Assembly (NCBI GenBank): GCA_028871195.1
Contig: JAGWNT010000107.1
Location: 1 to 12,025, forward strand
Length of the DNA: 12,025 bases
Reading direction: 5' to 3'
Source: REEB85 sp018971455
GTDB lineage: Bacteria > Pseudomonadota > Alphaproteobacteria > Acetobacterales > Acetobacteraceae
The notes beneath the pieces are model-generated. The model ran no database searches. It saw only the letters and a program-made list of their open reading frames with translations, and was not told the DNA's origin. The position numbers and the translations under genes are program-made. This document shows, in pieces, positions 6,246-12,025 of the stretch (its first letter is position 1; every line of letters begins with the position of its first letter).

Positions 6246-7469
6246 TCACGTCGCCGTCACACGGCGCGATGCGGCCTTTGCGGCGAGGGCGGCGGTCGCC
6301 AGCGCGAGCGGGACGAACGACACCCGCAGCACCGTGCCCCAGCCATAGCTCGTCAGCAGATCGCCAGAGGCGAAGGACCCCACCGCCATCACGCCGAAGA
6401 CGATGAAGTCGTTGAGCGACTGCACGCGCGTCTTCTCCTCCGGCCGGTGGCATTCCAGCACCATCGCGGAGGCGCCGAGGAAGCCGAAATTCCAGCCCAG
6501 CCCGAGCAGAACCAGGGTCAGCCAGAAATGCCCCGCATCCTGCCCCAGCAGGCCGGTGCCGGCGGCGGCCCCGAGCAGGGCGAGGCCGGTGGCGACGACG
6601 CGCGGCGCGCCGAAGCGGGTGATGAGCCCGCCGGTGAAGAAACTCGGCGCGTACATGGCGATGACGTGCCATTGCAGGCCGAGATTCGCTTCCTCCTGCG
6701 ACAGGCCGCACAGCCGCATCGCCAGCGGTGCCGCGGTCATCAGGAAGTTCATCAGGAGATAGGAGACGACACCGCAGGTCACCGCGATGACGAAGCGCGG
6801 CTGGCGCACGATGATGGCCAGCGCCCGCCCGCGCGCGCCCTCGCCGGCCGGGGCGGCCGGCAGCCGGACGCCGAGCAGGATCAGCCCGCAGAGCGCCGCC
6901 ACGCCGGCCTGGGCCAGGTAGGTCGCGCCGAACAGATAAGGCGACCACAAATCCATGGTGTGGGTGACGAGCTGCGGACCGATCACCCCGGCGAGGACGC
7001 CGCCCGCCATCACCAGCGACAGCGCGCGCGCCCGCCGCTCGGGAGTCACGCAATCCGCCGCCGCGAAGCGGAACGAGAGCACCACGGCGGCGTAGGCGCC
7101 GCCGAAGAAGGTGGCCAGGCAGAAAATCCAGAACGAGCCCAGCACCACCGCCAGCGCCGAGAGCAGCCCCACCAGCACGCCGCATCCGGTTCCGGCCAGG
7201 AAGGCCGCGCGCCGCCCGTGGCGCCGGGCCAGGGCCCCGGCCGGCAGCGTGCACGCCGCCATCCCCACCACGAAGATCGAGATCGGCAGCGTCGCCAGGG
7301 CCGGGCTGGGCGCCAGCGTATGGCCGACAATGGCGCCGGTCGCGTAGACGACGGTCGAATTCGCGCCCGCCAGCGCCTGCGCAATCGCCAGGCGGACGAC
7401 GTTGCCCGAGGCGTATCCCGACGGCGCGTCGGATGGAATGGTCACGGCGGCGGCTTCGGCTTGACTCAT
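6246..7469 (-). CDS. MFS transporter
   Basis: The 407-aa protein has about 12 hydrophobic segments in two sets of six, the normal major facilitator size. Between helices 2 and 3 lies the family loop GALARRHGRRAAFLAG (motif A type), followed by the FWIFCLATFFGGAYAAVVLS helix and PERRARALSLVMAGGVLAGVIGP (motif C-like region). The second half has GLGWNFGFLGASAMV and PEEKTRVQSLNDFIVFG, seen in a group of uncharacterised proteobacterial MFS carriers. The substrate cannot be predicted; efflux or riboflavin-like uptake have both been attached to relatives. The start ATG lies 10 nt after the stop of the upstream TPR gene, and a TGAGGT sequence overlapping that stop can serve as its ribosome site. The two genes are an operon, presumably controlled by the divergent AraC regulator. 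Confidence 0.92.
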   Translation of the reverse strand: MSQAEAAAVTIPSDAPSGYASGNVVRLAIAQALAGANSTVVYATGAIVGHTLAPSPALATLPISIFVVGMAACTLPAGALARRHGRRAAFLAGTGCGVLVGLLSALAVVLGSFWIFCLATFFGGAYAAVVLSFRFAAADCVTPERRARALSLVMAGGVLAGVIGPQLVTHTMDLWSPYLFGATYLAQAGVAALCGLILLGVRLPAAPAGEGARGRALAIIVRQPRFVIAVTCGVVSYLLMNFLMTAAPLAMRLCGLSQEEANLGLQWHVIAMYAPSFFTGGLITRFGAPRVVATGLALLGAAAGTGLLGQDAGHFWLTLVLLGLGWNFGFLGASAMVLECHRPEEKTRVQSLNDFIVFGVMAVGSFASGDLLTSYGWGTVLRVSFVPLALATAALAAKAASRRVTAT

Positions 7470-7479
7470 GGAGGCGACC

Positions 7480-8799
7480 TCAATCGGTGAGCGCGGCGCG
7501 CCAGGCGGCGTCGCGGGGCGAGGAACGGCGGTGCAGGCGGCGGTCGAGCAGCGCGCGCGCCGCTTCGGCCGCGCCGCTGCGCATCAGGGCGAGGAGCAGC
7601 ATGTCCTCGAAGAGCTGGCGCTGCGCGCCGCTGCCGCCGATGCGCACCACTTCCCCGGCGACGGGTGCGAGCAGGCGCGCGCAGGCGGCGTACTCCTCGC
7701 CGGCGAAGGCGAGGGCGGCGCGGCAGAGCGTGGGCACGACCGGCCCGGCCGCCATGGTCCCGGCCTCGACGAGGAGCGCGAGTGCCGCGGCCCGGCGCTC
7801 CACCGCCGCACCCTGCCCGCCCGCCGCGTCCAGCAGCGCCATGTGCACGTCGGCGAAGGCGAAGCCTGCTTTGGGATAGACCGGCGCCGCGTAGGCCTCC
7901 GCCGCTTCCCACAGCCCCGGCGGCAGGGCATGGCCATAGGCCCGCAGCCGCCACAGGAACGAGGCGGTGTCCGTCACCACGTTGATCGGCAGCGCGCGCG
8001 ACACCGCGGGCGCCACATGCGCCGCATACAGCGCGAGCGCCTGCCCGGTGTCACCGCGCTCCAGCGCGACGAGCGCGCTGTGCCAGGCGATGTGCCCGTG
8101 CAGCGTGCCGCCGCGGTCGTAGCGCGGCAGCCAGCCGCCGATCAGCGCCTCGGCGTCGGCGCCCGAACCATCCTCGAACATGGCATGGGCCAGGGCATGG
8201 ACGGCGTTGGCGTTGGCGCAGCGCAGCTCAAAGCCGCGCTGCGTCAGCGCCCGGCCCTGCGCCACCGCACCATTCTCGGTGTGCGACCAGCCACGATACG
8301 TCTGGAACCACCAATCATCCGAGCCGAAATGCGCGGCATGGCGCTCGCACAGATCCACCCGCGCCTGGTCGTGGCCGGCCATTCCGGAAGAGGCGAACAG
8401 GCCGAAAGCGCCGAGCGGCAGCGAGAGAATGACCACGTCGCGCGGCCAGGCATCGAGGTGGGCGAGTGCGGCCTCCAGCGCCTTGGCGGACGGGCCGTGG
8501 ATCAGCCACGACAGCACCGCCACATGGCTCCGCTCGCGAGCCGTTCCGTTCCTGGCGGCGGCCGCGGCGGCGGCGGCGATGCGCGCCTTGGCGTCGCTCG
8601 CCTCACCGCGGATCGCGTGCAGCCGCGCCCGCGCGGCATGGGCGAGGGCGAATTCGGGGTCGGCCGCGATCGCCTCGTCCAGCGCCTCGGCGCTGCCGGT
8701 CCAGGCCGACAGCAGGAGATCCACGCCCTCGCCATAGCGTTCGGCGGCGCGGCCGGACGCTGTCGACAGAGGCAGGCCACGGCGATCGGTCTGGGCCAT
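7480..8799 (-). CDS. TTC38/StaR-like tetratricopeptide repeat protein
   Basis: The 439-aa soluble protein has no signal peptide and is almost wholly helical and Ala-rich. It fits the TTC38 / StaR-like TPR family. The N-terminal helices DEAIAADPEFALAHAARARL (41-60) are a canonical TPR, and the middle contains NAVHALAHAMFEDG and HGHIAWHSALVALERGD followed by GQALALYAAHV, which match the conserved His-rich core of that family. Bacterial members are often misnamed pyridine nucleotide-disulphide oxidoreductases and their biochemical role is unknown; StaR lies in a glycopeptide antibiotic cluster. Start choice: AGGAG (complement of 8806-8810) 6 nt before ATG 8799. Residues 70-85 are a poly-Ala run coded by a GCG/GCC repeat. 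It is the first gene of an operon with the MFS transporter; the 317-bp divergent region separates it from the AraC gene. Confidence 0.85.
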   Translation of the reverse strand: MAQTDRRGLPLSTASGRAAERYGEGVDLLLSAWTGSAEALDEAIAADPEFALAHAARARLHAIRGEASDAKARIAAAAAAAARNGTARERSHVAVLSWLIHGPSAKALEAALAHLDAWPRDVVILSLPLGAFGLFASSGMAGHDQARVDLCERHAAHFGSDDWWFQTYRGWSHTENGAVAQGRALTQRGFELRCANANAVHALAHAMFEDGSGADAEALIGGWLPRYDRGGTLHGHIAWHSALVALERGDTGQALALYAAHVAPAVSRALPINVVTDTASFLWRLRAYGHALPPGLWEAAEAYAAPVYPKAGFAFADVHMALLDAAGGQGAAVERRAAALALLVEAGTMAAGPVVPTLCRAALAFAGEEYAACARLLAPVAGEVVRIGGSGAQRQLFEDMLLLALMRSGAAEAARALLDRRLHRRSSPRDAAWRAALTD

Positions 8800-8994
8800 G
8801 TCGAACTCCTCATCTCCCTTGCCCCGGCGCCGACAGCCCGGTCAGCCAGGCCAGGCTGATGCCCGGCCTGATCATGCGGTCTCCGGCAACCTTGCTGCGC
8901 GTCATGCCGAGGCCCGGCCGGGCCGGCACTGTGAATTTGCCGCCCACCGGCCGCAAGCCCTCCCCGGACAGTCCGCAGTGCCGGGTGCCGCGTC

Positions 8995-9035
8995 CGATCC
9001 GACGGCACCGCTTCGCGGTCCCTCAGGTCGGATCG
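8995..9035. repeat. Nested palindromic intergenic element
   Basis: CGATCCGAC (8995-9003) is a perfect 9-bp inverted match to GTCGGATCG (9027-9035). Inside it ACCGC/GCGGT (9007-9011, 9015-9019) makes a second hairpin with loop TTC. The continuation TGCTTTAGCGCGTTTTG resembles, from memory, a dispersed repeat family of Hyphomicrobiales (ACCGCTTCGC core, then GATCxTGCTcTAG). It is probably a REP-like element; a role as operator or mRNA leader structure is possible. Confidence 0.6.
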
Positions 9036-9084
9036 TGCTTTAGCGCGTTTTGTTTTGGCGATCTTTCGACCGATTGCCATTCCA

Positions 9085-9108
9085 TATAGAATTCCCGCCA
9101 AGAAGGAG
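9085..9108 (+). promoter_or_regulatory. AraC gene start signals: -10-like box and Shine-Dalgarno
   Basis: TATAGAAT (9085-9092) sits in the least GC-rich part of the intergenic region. AAGGAG (9103-9108) is 8 nt before the GTG at 9117 and decides that start. No clear -35 box is visible, so the promoter call is weak while the ribosome site is firm. Confidence 0.4.
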
Positions 9109-9116
9109 ACCCCTCC

Positions 9117-9926
9117 GTGAGATGGGAGACGATCGCCGCGCCGCCCGACCTGATGCCGCCCCGCCCGCTGACCGTGCGGGCGCAGTCCATCCCGGCGCGC
9201 CGCTATTTTCCGGAGCACGCGCATCGCTGGCACCAGGTCGTCTATGCGATCTCTGGGGTGCTGACGGTGAGCGTCGAGGGCCAGTCCCTGGTCATCTCGC
9301 CCGAGCAGGCGGTGTGGCTGCCGACCGGGCTGCGCCATCGGGTCGGCTCGCTCTTTGGCGCCGAGTTCCGCAGCCTGTGGATCGCCGACGAGGCCGGCCG
9401 GGAGCTGCACGCCACCCCGACCGTTTTCGGTGTGTCGCCCCTGTTGCGGGCCCTCATCGTCGAGGCCGCCGAGATCGAGGCCCGGCCGGACACCGACGGA
9501 TATGCCGGGCGGGTCGCCGGGCTGATCTTCGAGCAGTTGCGTCGTGCGGCGCCGCTGGCGGGTGCCTTGCCCTGGCCGCGCAGCGCCGCGCTGACGAAGC
9601 TGTGCGAATCCCTCTATGCCGAGCCGGCCGACCCGCGCGGACCGGAGGCGTGGGGCCGCGCCCTCAGCATGTCCGGGCGGACCCTGGCCCGGCGGCTGGA
9701 GGAGGAGCTGGGCATGAGCCTGCGCGCCTGGCGGCGCAGGCTCCGGCTGTTCAAGGCGATCGAACTGCTCGGCGGCGGGCTGAACGTGACGCAGACGGCC
9801 ATGGAACTCGGCTACGGCTCGACGTCCGCGTTCATCTACGCCTTTCGCAGCGATATGGGGTGCAGCCCGCAAGCCTACATGAGCGGGCGCATGGCATCGG
9901 CGCCGGGGCGGCGGATGCGCGCATGA
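9117..9926 (+). CDS. AraC-family transcriptional regulator with cupin sensor domain
   Basis: The 269-aa protein is a cytoplasmic DNA-binding regulator. Residues about 18-80 form an AraC-type cupin, with EHAHRWHQVVYAISGVLTV and later AVWLPTGLRHRV; the His residues at 35, 37 and 39 could bind a ligand or metal. Residues about 155-255 form the double helix-turn-helix domain: the first HTH around WGRALSMSGRTLARRLEEEL and the second, NVTQTAMELGYGSTSAFIYA then FRSDMGCSPQAYM, the AraC signature. This single-cupin plan occurs in regulators of divergent MFS carriers such as NimR. The GTG start is supported by AAGGAG 8 nt upstream. Position and orientation suggest control of the divergent TPR-MFS operon and perhaps of itself; the effector is unknown. 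Confidence 0.92.
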   Translation: MRWETIAAPPDLMPPRPLTVRAQSIPARRYFPEHAHRWHQVVYAISGVLTVSVEGQSLVISPEQAVWLPTGLRHRVGSLFGAEFRSLWIADEAGRELHATPTVFGVSPLLRALIVEAAEIEARPDTDGYAGRVAGLIFEQLRRAAPLAGALPWPRSAALTKLCESLYAEPADPRGPEAWGRALSMSGRTLARRLEEELGMSLRAWRRRLRLFKAIELLGGGLNVTQTAMELGYGSTSAFIYAFRSDMGCSPQAYMSGRMASAPGRRMRA

Positions 9927-10349
9927 TGGTCGCATGTCCCTGCTCGGCCGCCGATCGCCATTTGCGAATCGGCCCCGAAATGGCCTCTTTGTCGCATGGC
10001 GCCTTTCGCCCTGCGCGCATCCGTCTCGGCCCCCGTTCCGTCCCGCCCGCCTGCCCCTCGCCCGCTTGTCCCCCGGCCGAATCCCGCCAAGCCGCCGGCT
10101 CCGGTTGATTAAATCGTGCTTTTTCATCGTGTTACCAGATCCGGATCGCGTCCGGCCAGCCGCCACGGACAGGTTGCCCTGCAACCGTAAGGCAGTAAAT
10201 CCTTGCCCGATTGCTGGGGAAGGCGTATGTATTATGTGATATGGTCTTATTATCTGTTCGACCTTGACGTCGCGCCTTTCCTCAGACTTACCGGTCCCTC
10301 CCACACGCGGCATATCCCGCCGCACCACTGACTGCCGGACGCCCGCGTC
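9927..10349. other. Intergenic region of 423 bp with AT-rich islands and small hairpins
   Basis: No coding frame here is convincing. Two less GC-rich islands stand out, about 10105-10130 (TTGATTAAATC) and 10188-10258 (TATGTATTATGTGATATGG). They probably include the promoter of the downstream PEP-CTERM gene, but no clean -35/-10 pair is seen. Small hairpins are CCGGA/TCCGG (10141-10155) and GGTTGC/GCAACC (10172-10186). No known riboswitch fold was recognised. Confidence 0.5.
9950..9973 (+). terminator. Bulged hairpin after the AraC gene
   Basis: GCCGAT/ATCGGC plus CGC/GCG, with one bulged A and loop CATTT, begins 24 nt after the AraC stop codon. It lacks a T-tract, so termination is only possible. 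Confidence 0.3.
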
Positions 10350-10883
10350 ATGAGCATGATGATATACGACCGGTGGACCTGCACATGGCGGGTCTGGCGT
10401 GGCTCACGAGCCGCCTGGCTGAAGCTGCCGCACGCGGTGGCCACGGCGGCCTGCGTGGCGTCCGTGGCGTTTCTGCGGGGTGGCGCGCCATTGCCCGCGC
10501 ATCCCGTTGAGCGCGTCGCGTCGCTGACCGCGCCGCCGCCCCCTGCCGCCGCGCCGGCTCCGCTTGCGCCCGGCCTCCTGCCGCCGGTCTCGGGGCCGGG
10601 GCTGCGGCCGTCGCCCTGGCTTCTCATCCCTGGCTCGGGCGGCGGCGGCGGGCCCTCGCCGGGCCCGATTCCTCCCACCGGCGGCAGCCCCGCACCGCCG
10701 GGCACGCCGATCGTCCTCACCACGACCACGCCGCCGCCGCCGCCCACCGCGGTGCCCGAGCCCGGCAGCCTCTCGCTGACCGCCGGGGCCGTCATCGCGC
10801 TCATCGTCGTACGCCGGCGCCGCCTCACCCGGCAGGCGCGCATGGCGACGCCCGGTCAGAGCAGCGGCGCCGCGCGTCAGTAG
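10350..10883 (+). CDS. Small PEP-CTERM sorting-signal protein
   Basis: This 177-aa protein has three parts. The N-terminus (about 20-50) has basic residues then LPHAVATAACVASVAFL, a probable Sec signal. The middle (about 55-134) is a low-complexity Pro/Gly/Ala/Thr linker with runs such as APPPPAAAPAP and PTGGSPAPPGTP. The C-terminus is a PEP-CTERM signal: AVPEPGSLSL (134-143), the hydrophobic AGAVIALIVV, then RRRR (155-158). Exosortase recognises such signals, cleaves near the PEP motif and sends the protein to the envelope or extracellular matrix. There is no recognisable functional domain between signals, so the mature product would be mostly linker. A tail of 19 residues after RRRR is longer than usual. 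No Shine-Dalgarno is clear at ATG 10350; ATGs at 10359 and 10362 are alternatives. Its last 7 bp overlap the convergent CAP gene. Confidence 0.72.
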   Translation: MSMMIYDRWTCTWRVWRGSRAAWLKLPHAVATAACVASVAFLRGGAPLPAHPVERVASLTAPPPPAAAPAPLAPGLLPPVSGPGLRPSPWLLIPGSGGGGGPSPGPIPPTGGSPAPPGTPIVLTTTTPPPPPTAVPEPGSLSLTAGAVIALIVVRRRRLTRQARMATPGQSSGAARQ

Positions 10884-11605
10884 GGGCGGTAGCCGATGAC
10901 GTTGCCGGCCGGATAATACTCGCAAACCCAGACCTGCCGGTTTGAGGCGGCCGCCAGCGCGCAGCCGACGGCGCGCGTCGTCGACCAGACGATCTGGGTG
11001 TAGTGGCCGCAATCGGTGTTGCCGGAACAGGCATTGGCCTGAATATCATAGTCGCGCACCTCATCGGCCCATTTCGAGACCACATGCCGCGGCGTCGCGG
11101 TTCCCCCGGTGATGTCGTAGAGATTCTCGCCATAGGGGCCACCGACATGATGCGCGAAGGCGCCGGTGGCCAGAAGCTGATCGGCCCATCCCTGCGCGAC
11201 ATCGGCGAGCCCGGACGACCACACGAGCGGCTCTTCCCCGACCGCCGCGCGGACGGAATTGTGGAAGGCCAGCAGCCCGCGCGCGAATGAGCTTTCCGCG
11301 GGGCGCGGCCCGGCGCGGTTCAACCCTTGCGCATTGCCATCGAGCCCCGGCAGCATCCTCGGCGCGCGATGCAGGTCGGGCACGCGGTTGAGCAGGATCG
11401 GCGTGCCGTCCCCCTGGCCCGCGCCGAGCAGGGCCGCGTTGGCGACCGAAATTGGCGATGCGTTGGCGGAATAATCGCGCGTCGATTGAAGATCCGGCCG
11501 CGCCGCCGGGGGCGCCGACGATGCCACGGCGTGCGGCGCGTCGAACCGGCTGCAGGCAGCCAGTCCGATGGCCGCAAGAATGGCGAGGGCTGCGAAAGGA
11601 CGCAT
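10877..11605 (-). CDS. CAP/SCP-domain (PR-1-like) lipoprotein
   Basis: The 242-aa protein begins with a lipoprotein signal (FAALAILAAIGLAACS; lipobox LAAC, Cys18), so it should be lipid-anchored in the envelope. Residues about 20-105 are a disordered-looking linker. Residues about 108-242 are a CAP domain: LLAFHNSVRAAVG at the start, AHHVGGPYGENLY (151-163), WADEV (179-183), CGHYTQIVWSTTRAVGCA (199-216) and the closing VWVCEYYPAGN. The four conserved cavity residues of the family can be assigned as His152 or His153, Glu160, Glu182 and His201. Four Cys (193, 199, 215, 228) could form two disulphides. Bacterial CAP lipoproteins have no single established activity; sterol/lipid binding or envelope roles are possibilities. 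There is no strong Shine-Dalgarno before ATG 11605. It is convergent with the PEP-CTERM gene, overlapping by 7 bp. Confidence 0.92.
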   Translation of the reverse strand: MRPFAALAILAAIGLAACSRFDAPHAVASSAPPAARPDLQSTRDYSANASPISVANAALLGAGQGDGTPILLNRVPDLHRAPRMLPGLDGNAQGLNRAGPRPAESSFARGLLAFHNSVRAAVGEEPLVWSSGLADVAQGWADQLLATGAFAHHVGGPYGENLYDITGGTATPRHVVSKWADEVRDYDIQANACSGNTDCGHYTQIVWSTTRAVGCALAAASNRQVWVCEYYPAGNVIGYRPY

Positions 11606-11696
11606 GCGGAGGGTTCGGCTTCCGGTCGTGGATCGTCTCGGGCGGTCGCGAAACCCCTCCCCCAGGAACGATCGAAGGGATCGGCGTCGCCGCCTG

Positions 11697-11725
11697 AACC
11701 TGGACCAGCCAGGTTAGGGATCCCT
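11697..11725. repeat. Two adjacent palindromes upstream of the CAP lipoprotein gene
   Basis: AACCTGG (11697-11703) and CCAGGTT (11709-11715) form a perfect 7-bp inverted repeat with a 5-bp spacer. It is followed at once by the 10-bp palindrome AGGGATCCCT (11716-11725). They lie about 90-120 bp upstream of the CAP gene start and downstream of the partial gene's stop. No T-run accompanies them, so an operator is as likely as a terminator. Confidence 0.4.
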
Positions 11726-11819
11726 TAATTTGCGGTGCCAGCCGCCCCTGATTCTGCCCGGACGACCGATCCGCCAGGGGGCACGCTCGCGACATGCTGG
11801 AGGAAGACGCGGCGGCCGC

Positions 11820-12025
11820 CTATGCCGATTGGCGTGGGCTCTTCCGGCCGGGTGCGGGCGGTGCGAAGGCGTGCCGCAGCAGTGCCTCCAGCGCGACCAC
11901 GCCAGGTTGCGGCGAGGCGGCCATGCGGCCGAGGAGATCCAGCCAGACCTCCTCGCCCGCGTGGTCGAGACCGTGGCGCACGGCGCGCGCCACGAAGGCG
12001 CCGGCCGGGATGCCCTCGGCCGCGG
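11820..12025 (-). CDS. C-terminal end of an unidentified protein (5' part beyond right edge)
   Basis: The minus-strand frame is open from the right edge to a TAG at 11822-11820, giving 68 residues. It has strong GC-rich third positions and a helix-rich, protein-like composition (GAFVARAVRHGLDHAGEE, VWLDLLGRMAAS, VVALEALLRHAF), ending in a basic tail (GRKSPRQSA). No family is recognised from this tail, and nothing suggests membrane segments. It is the next same-strand gene upstream of the CAP lipoprotein, 214 bp away, so the two may or may not share a transcript. Confidence 0.65.
   Translation of the reverse strand, partial: AAEGIPAGAFVARAVRHGLDHAGEEVWLDLLGRMAASPQPGVVALEALLRHAFAPPAPGRKSPRQSA

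Larger units (their letters stand above)
8800..9116. other. Divergent intergenic region of 317 bp
   Basis: It separates the TPR-MFS operon from the AraC gene. It holds the TPR Shine-Dalgarno, a palindromic element (8995-9035), a T-rich strip (GCGTTTTGTTTTGG, 9046-9059) and the AraC -10-like and ribosome sites. No ORF in it looks coding. Confidence 0.7.

Noticed and set aside
6063..7490. Plus-strand open frame of 475 codons opposite the MFS gene
   Set aside because: Antisense to a canonical 12-helix transporter, with a His/Arg/Gln-rich non-protein composition.
8540..8590. GCG/GCC repeat as a possible tandem-repeat contingency locus
   Set aside because: It codes for an in-frame poly-Ala helix inside the TPR protein and the units are irregular.
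9934..10239. Plus-strand 101-codon frame between the AraC and PEP-CTERM genes
   Set aside because: Pro/Arg-rich with no Shine-Dalgarno or motif, and it spans AT-rich regulatory-looking sequence.
10130..10240. Possible riboswitch upstream of the PEP-CTERM gene
   Set aside because: Only short independent hairpins are present; no conserved core of a known class (cyclic di-GMP, cobalamin, SAM) could be matched.
8502..10328. Minus-strand open frame of 608 codons spanning the AraC gene and both intergenic regions
   Set aside because: It crosses the start of the TPR gene in another frame and is antisense to a recognised AraC protein. The composition is Arg/Gly/Pro-rich, so it is not coding.

Overview
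The window is very GC-rich, with strongly GC-biased third codon positions, tightly packed genes and several GTG starts. This fits an alphaproteobacterium. An intergenic palindrome at 8995-9035 resembles, from memory, a repeat family scattered through Hyphomicrobiales genomes. Together with the gene families present this makes a Hyphomicrobiales host (perhaps Xanthobacteraceae-like) my best guess, but it is unproven.

Left part (1-2013): a Tat-exported, YnjB-like ABC transporter substrate-binding protein runs off the left edge. Divergent from it is a fluoride riboswitch with a visible alternative hairpin, followed by crcB (Fluc fluoride channel) and a tandem universal stress protein gene fused to crcB by an ATGA overlap. 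This is a fluoride-resistance operon. Convergent with it is ilvD (dihydroxyacid dehydratase, branched-chain amino acid synthesis).

Middle (3916-6245): upstream of ilvD on the same strand are a 66-aa membrane protein and a COG4280-type integral membrane protein. The latter is built from two homologous halves, each with a Glu-x-x-Glu motif. A tRNA-Lys(CUU) gene with its own promoter follows. The stretch between the tRNA and the next transporter is poorly coding. It contains an inverted, decayed fragment of the COG4280 gene, one small orphan gene and a doubtful ORF, and looks like an eroded tRNA-adjacent accessory site.

Right part (6246-12025): a TTC38/StaR-like TPR protein and an MFS transporter form an operon, divergent from an AraC-family regulator that probably controls it. 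Next come a small PEP-CTERM (exosortase-sorted) surface protein and a convergent CAP/SCP-domain lipoprotein whose 3' ends overlap. The C-terminal end of an unidentified gene lies at the right edge.

The most notable items are the fluoride riboswitch with its expression platform, the duplicated-half COG4280 protein and its small partner, the inverted remnant beside the tRNA, and the PEP-CTERM/CAP pair. I did not find a convincing entirely new system; CRISPR arrays, transposases and phage genes are absent.
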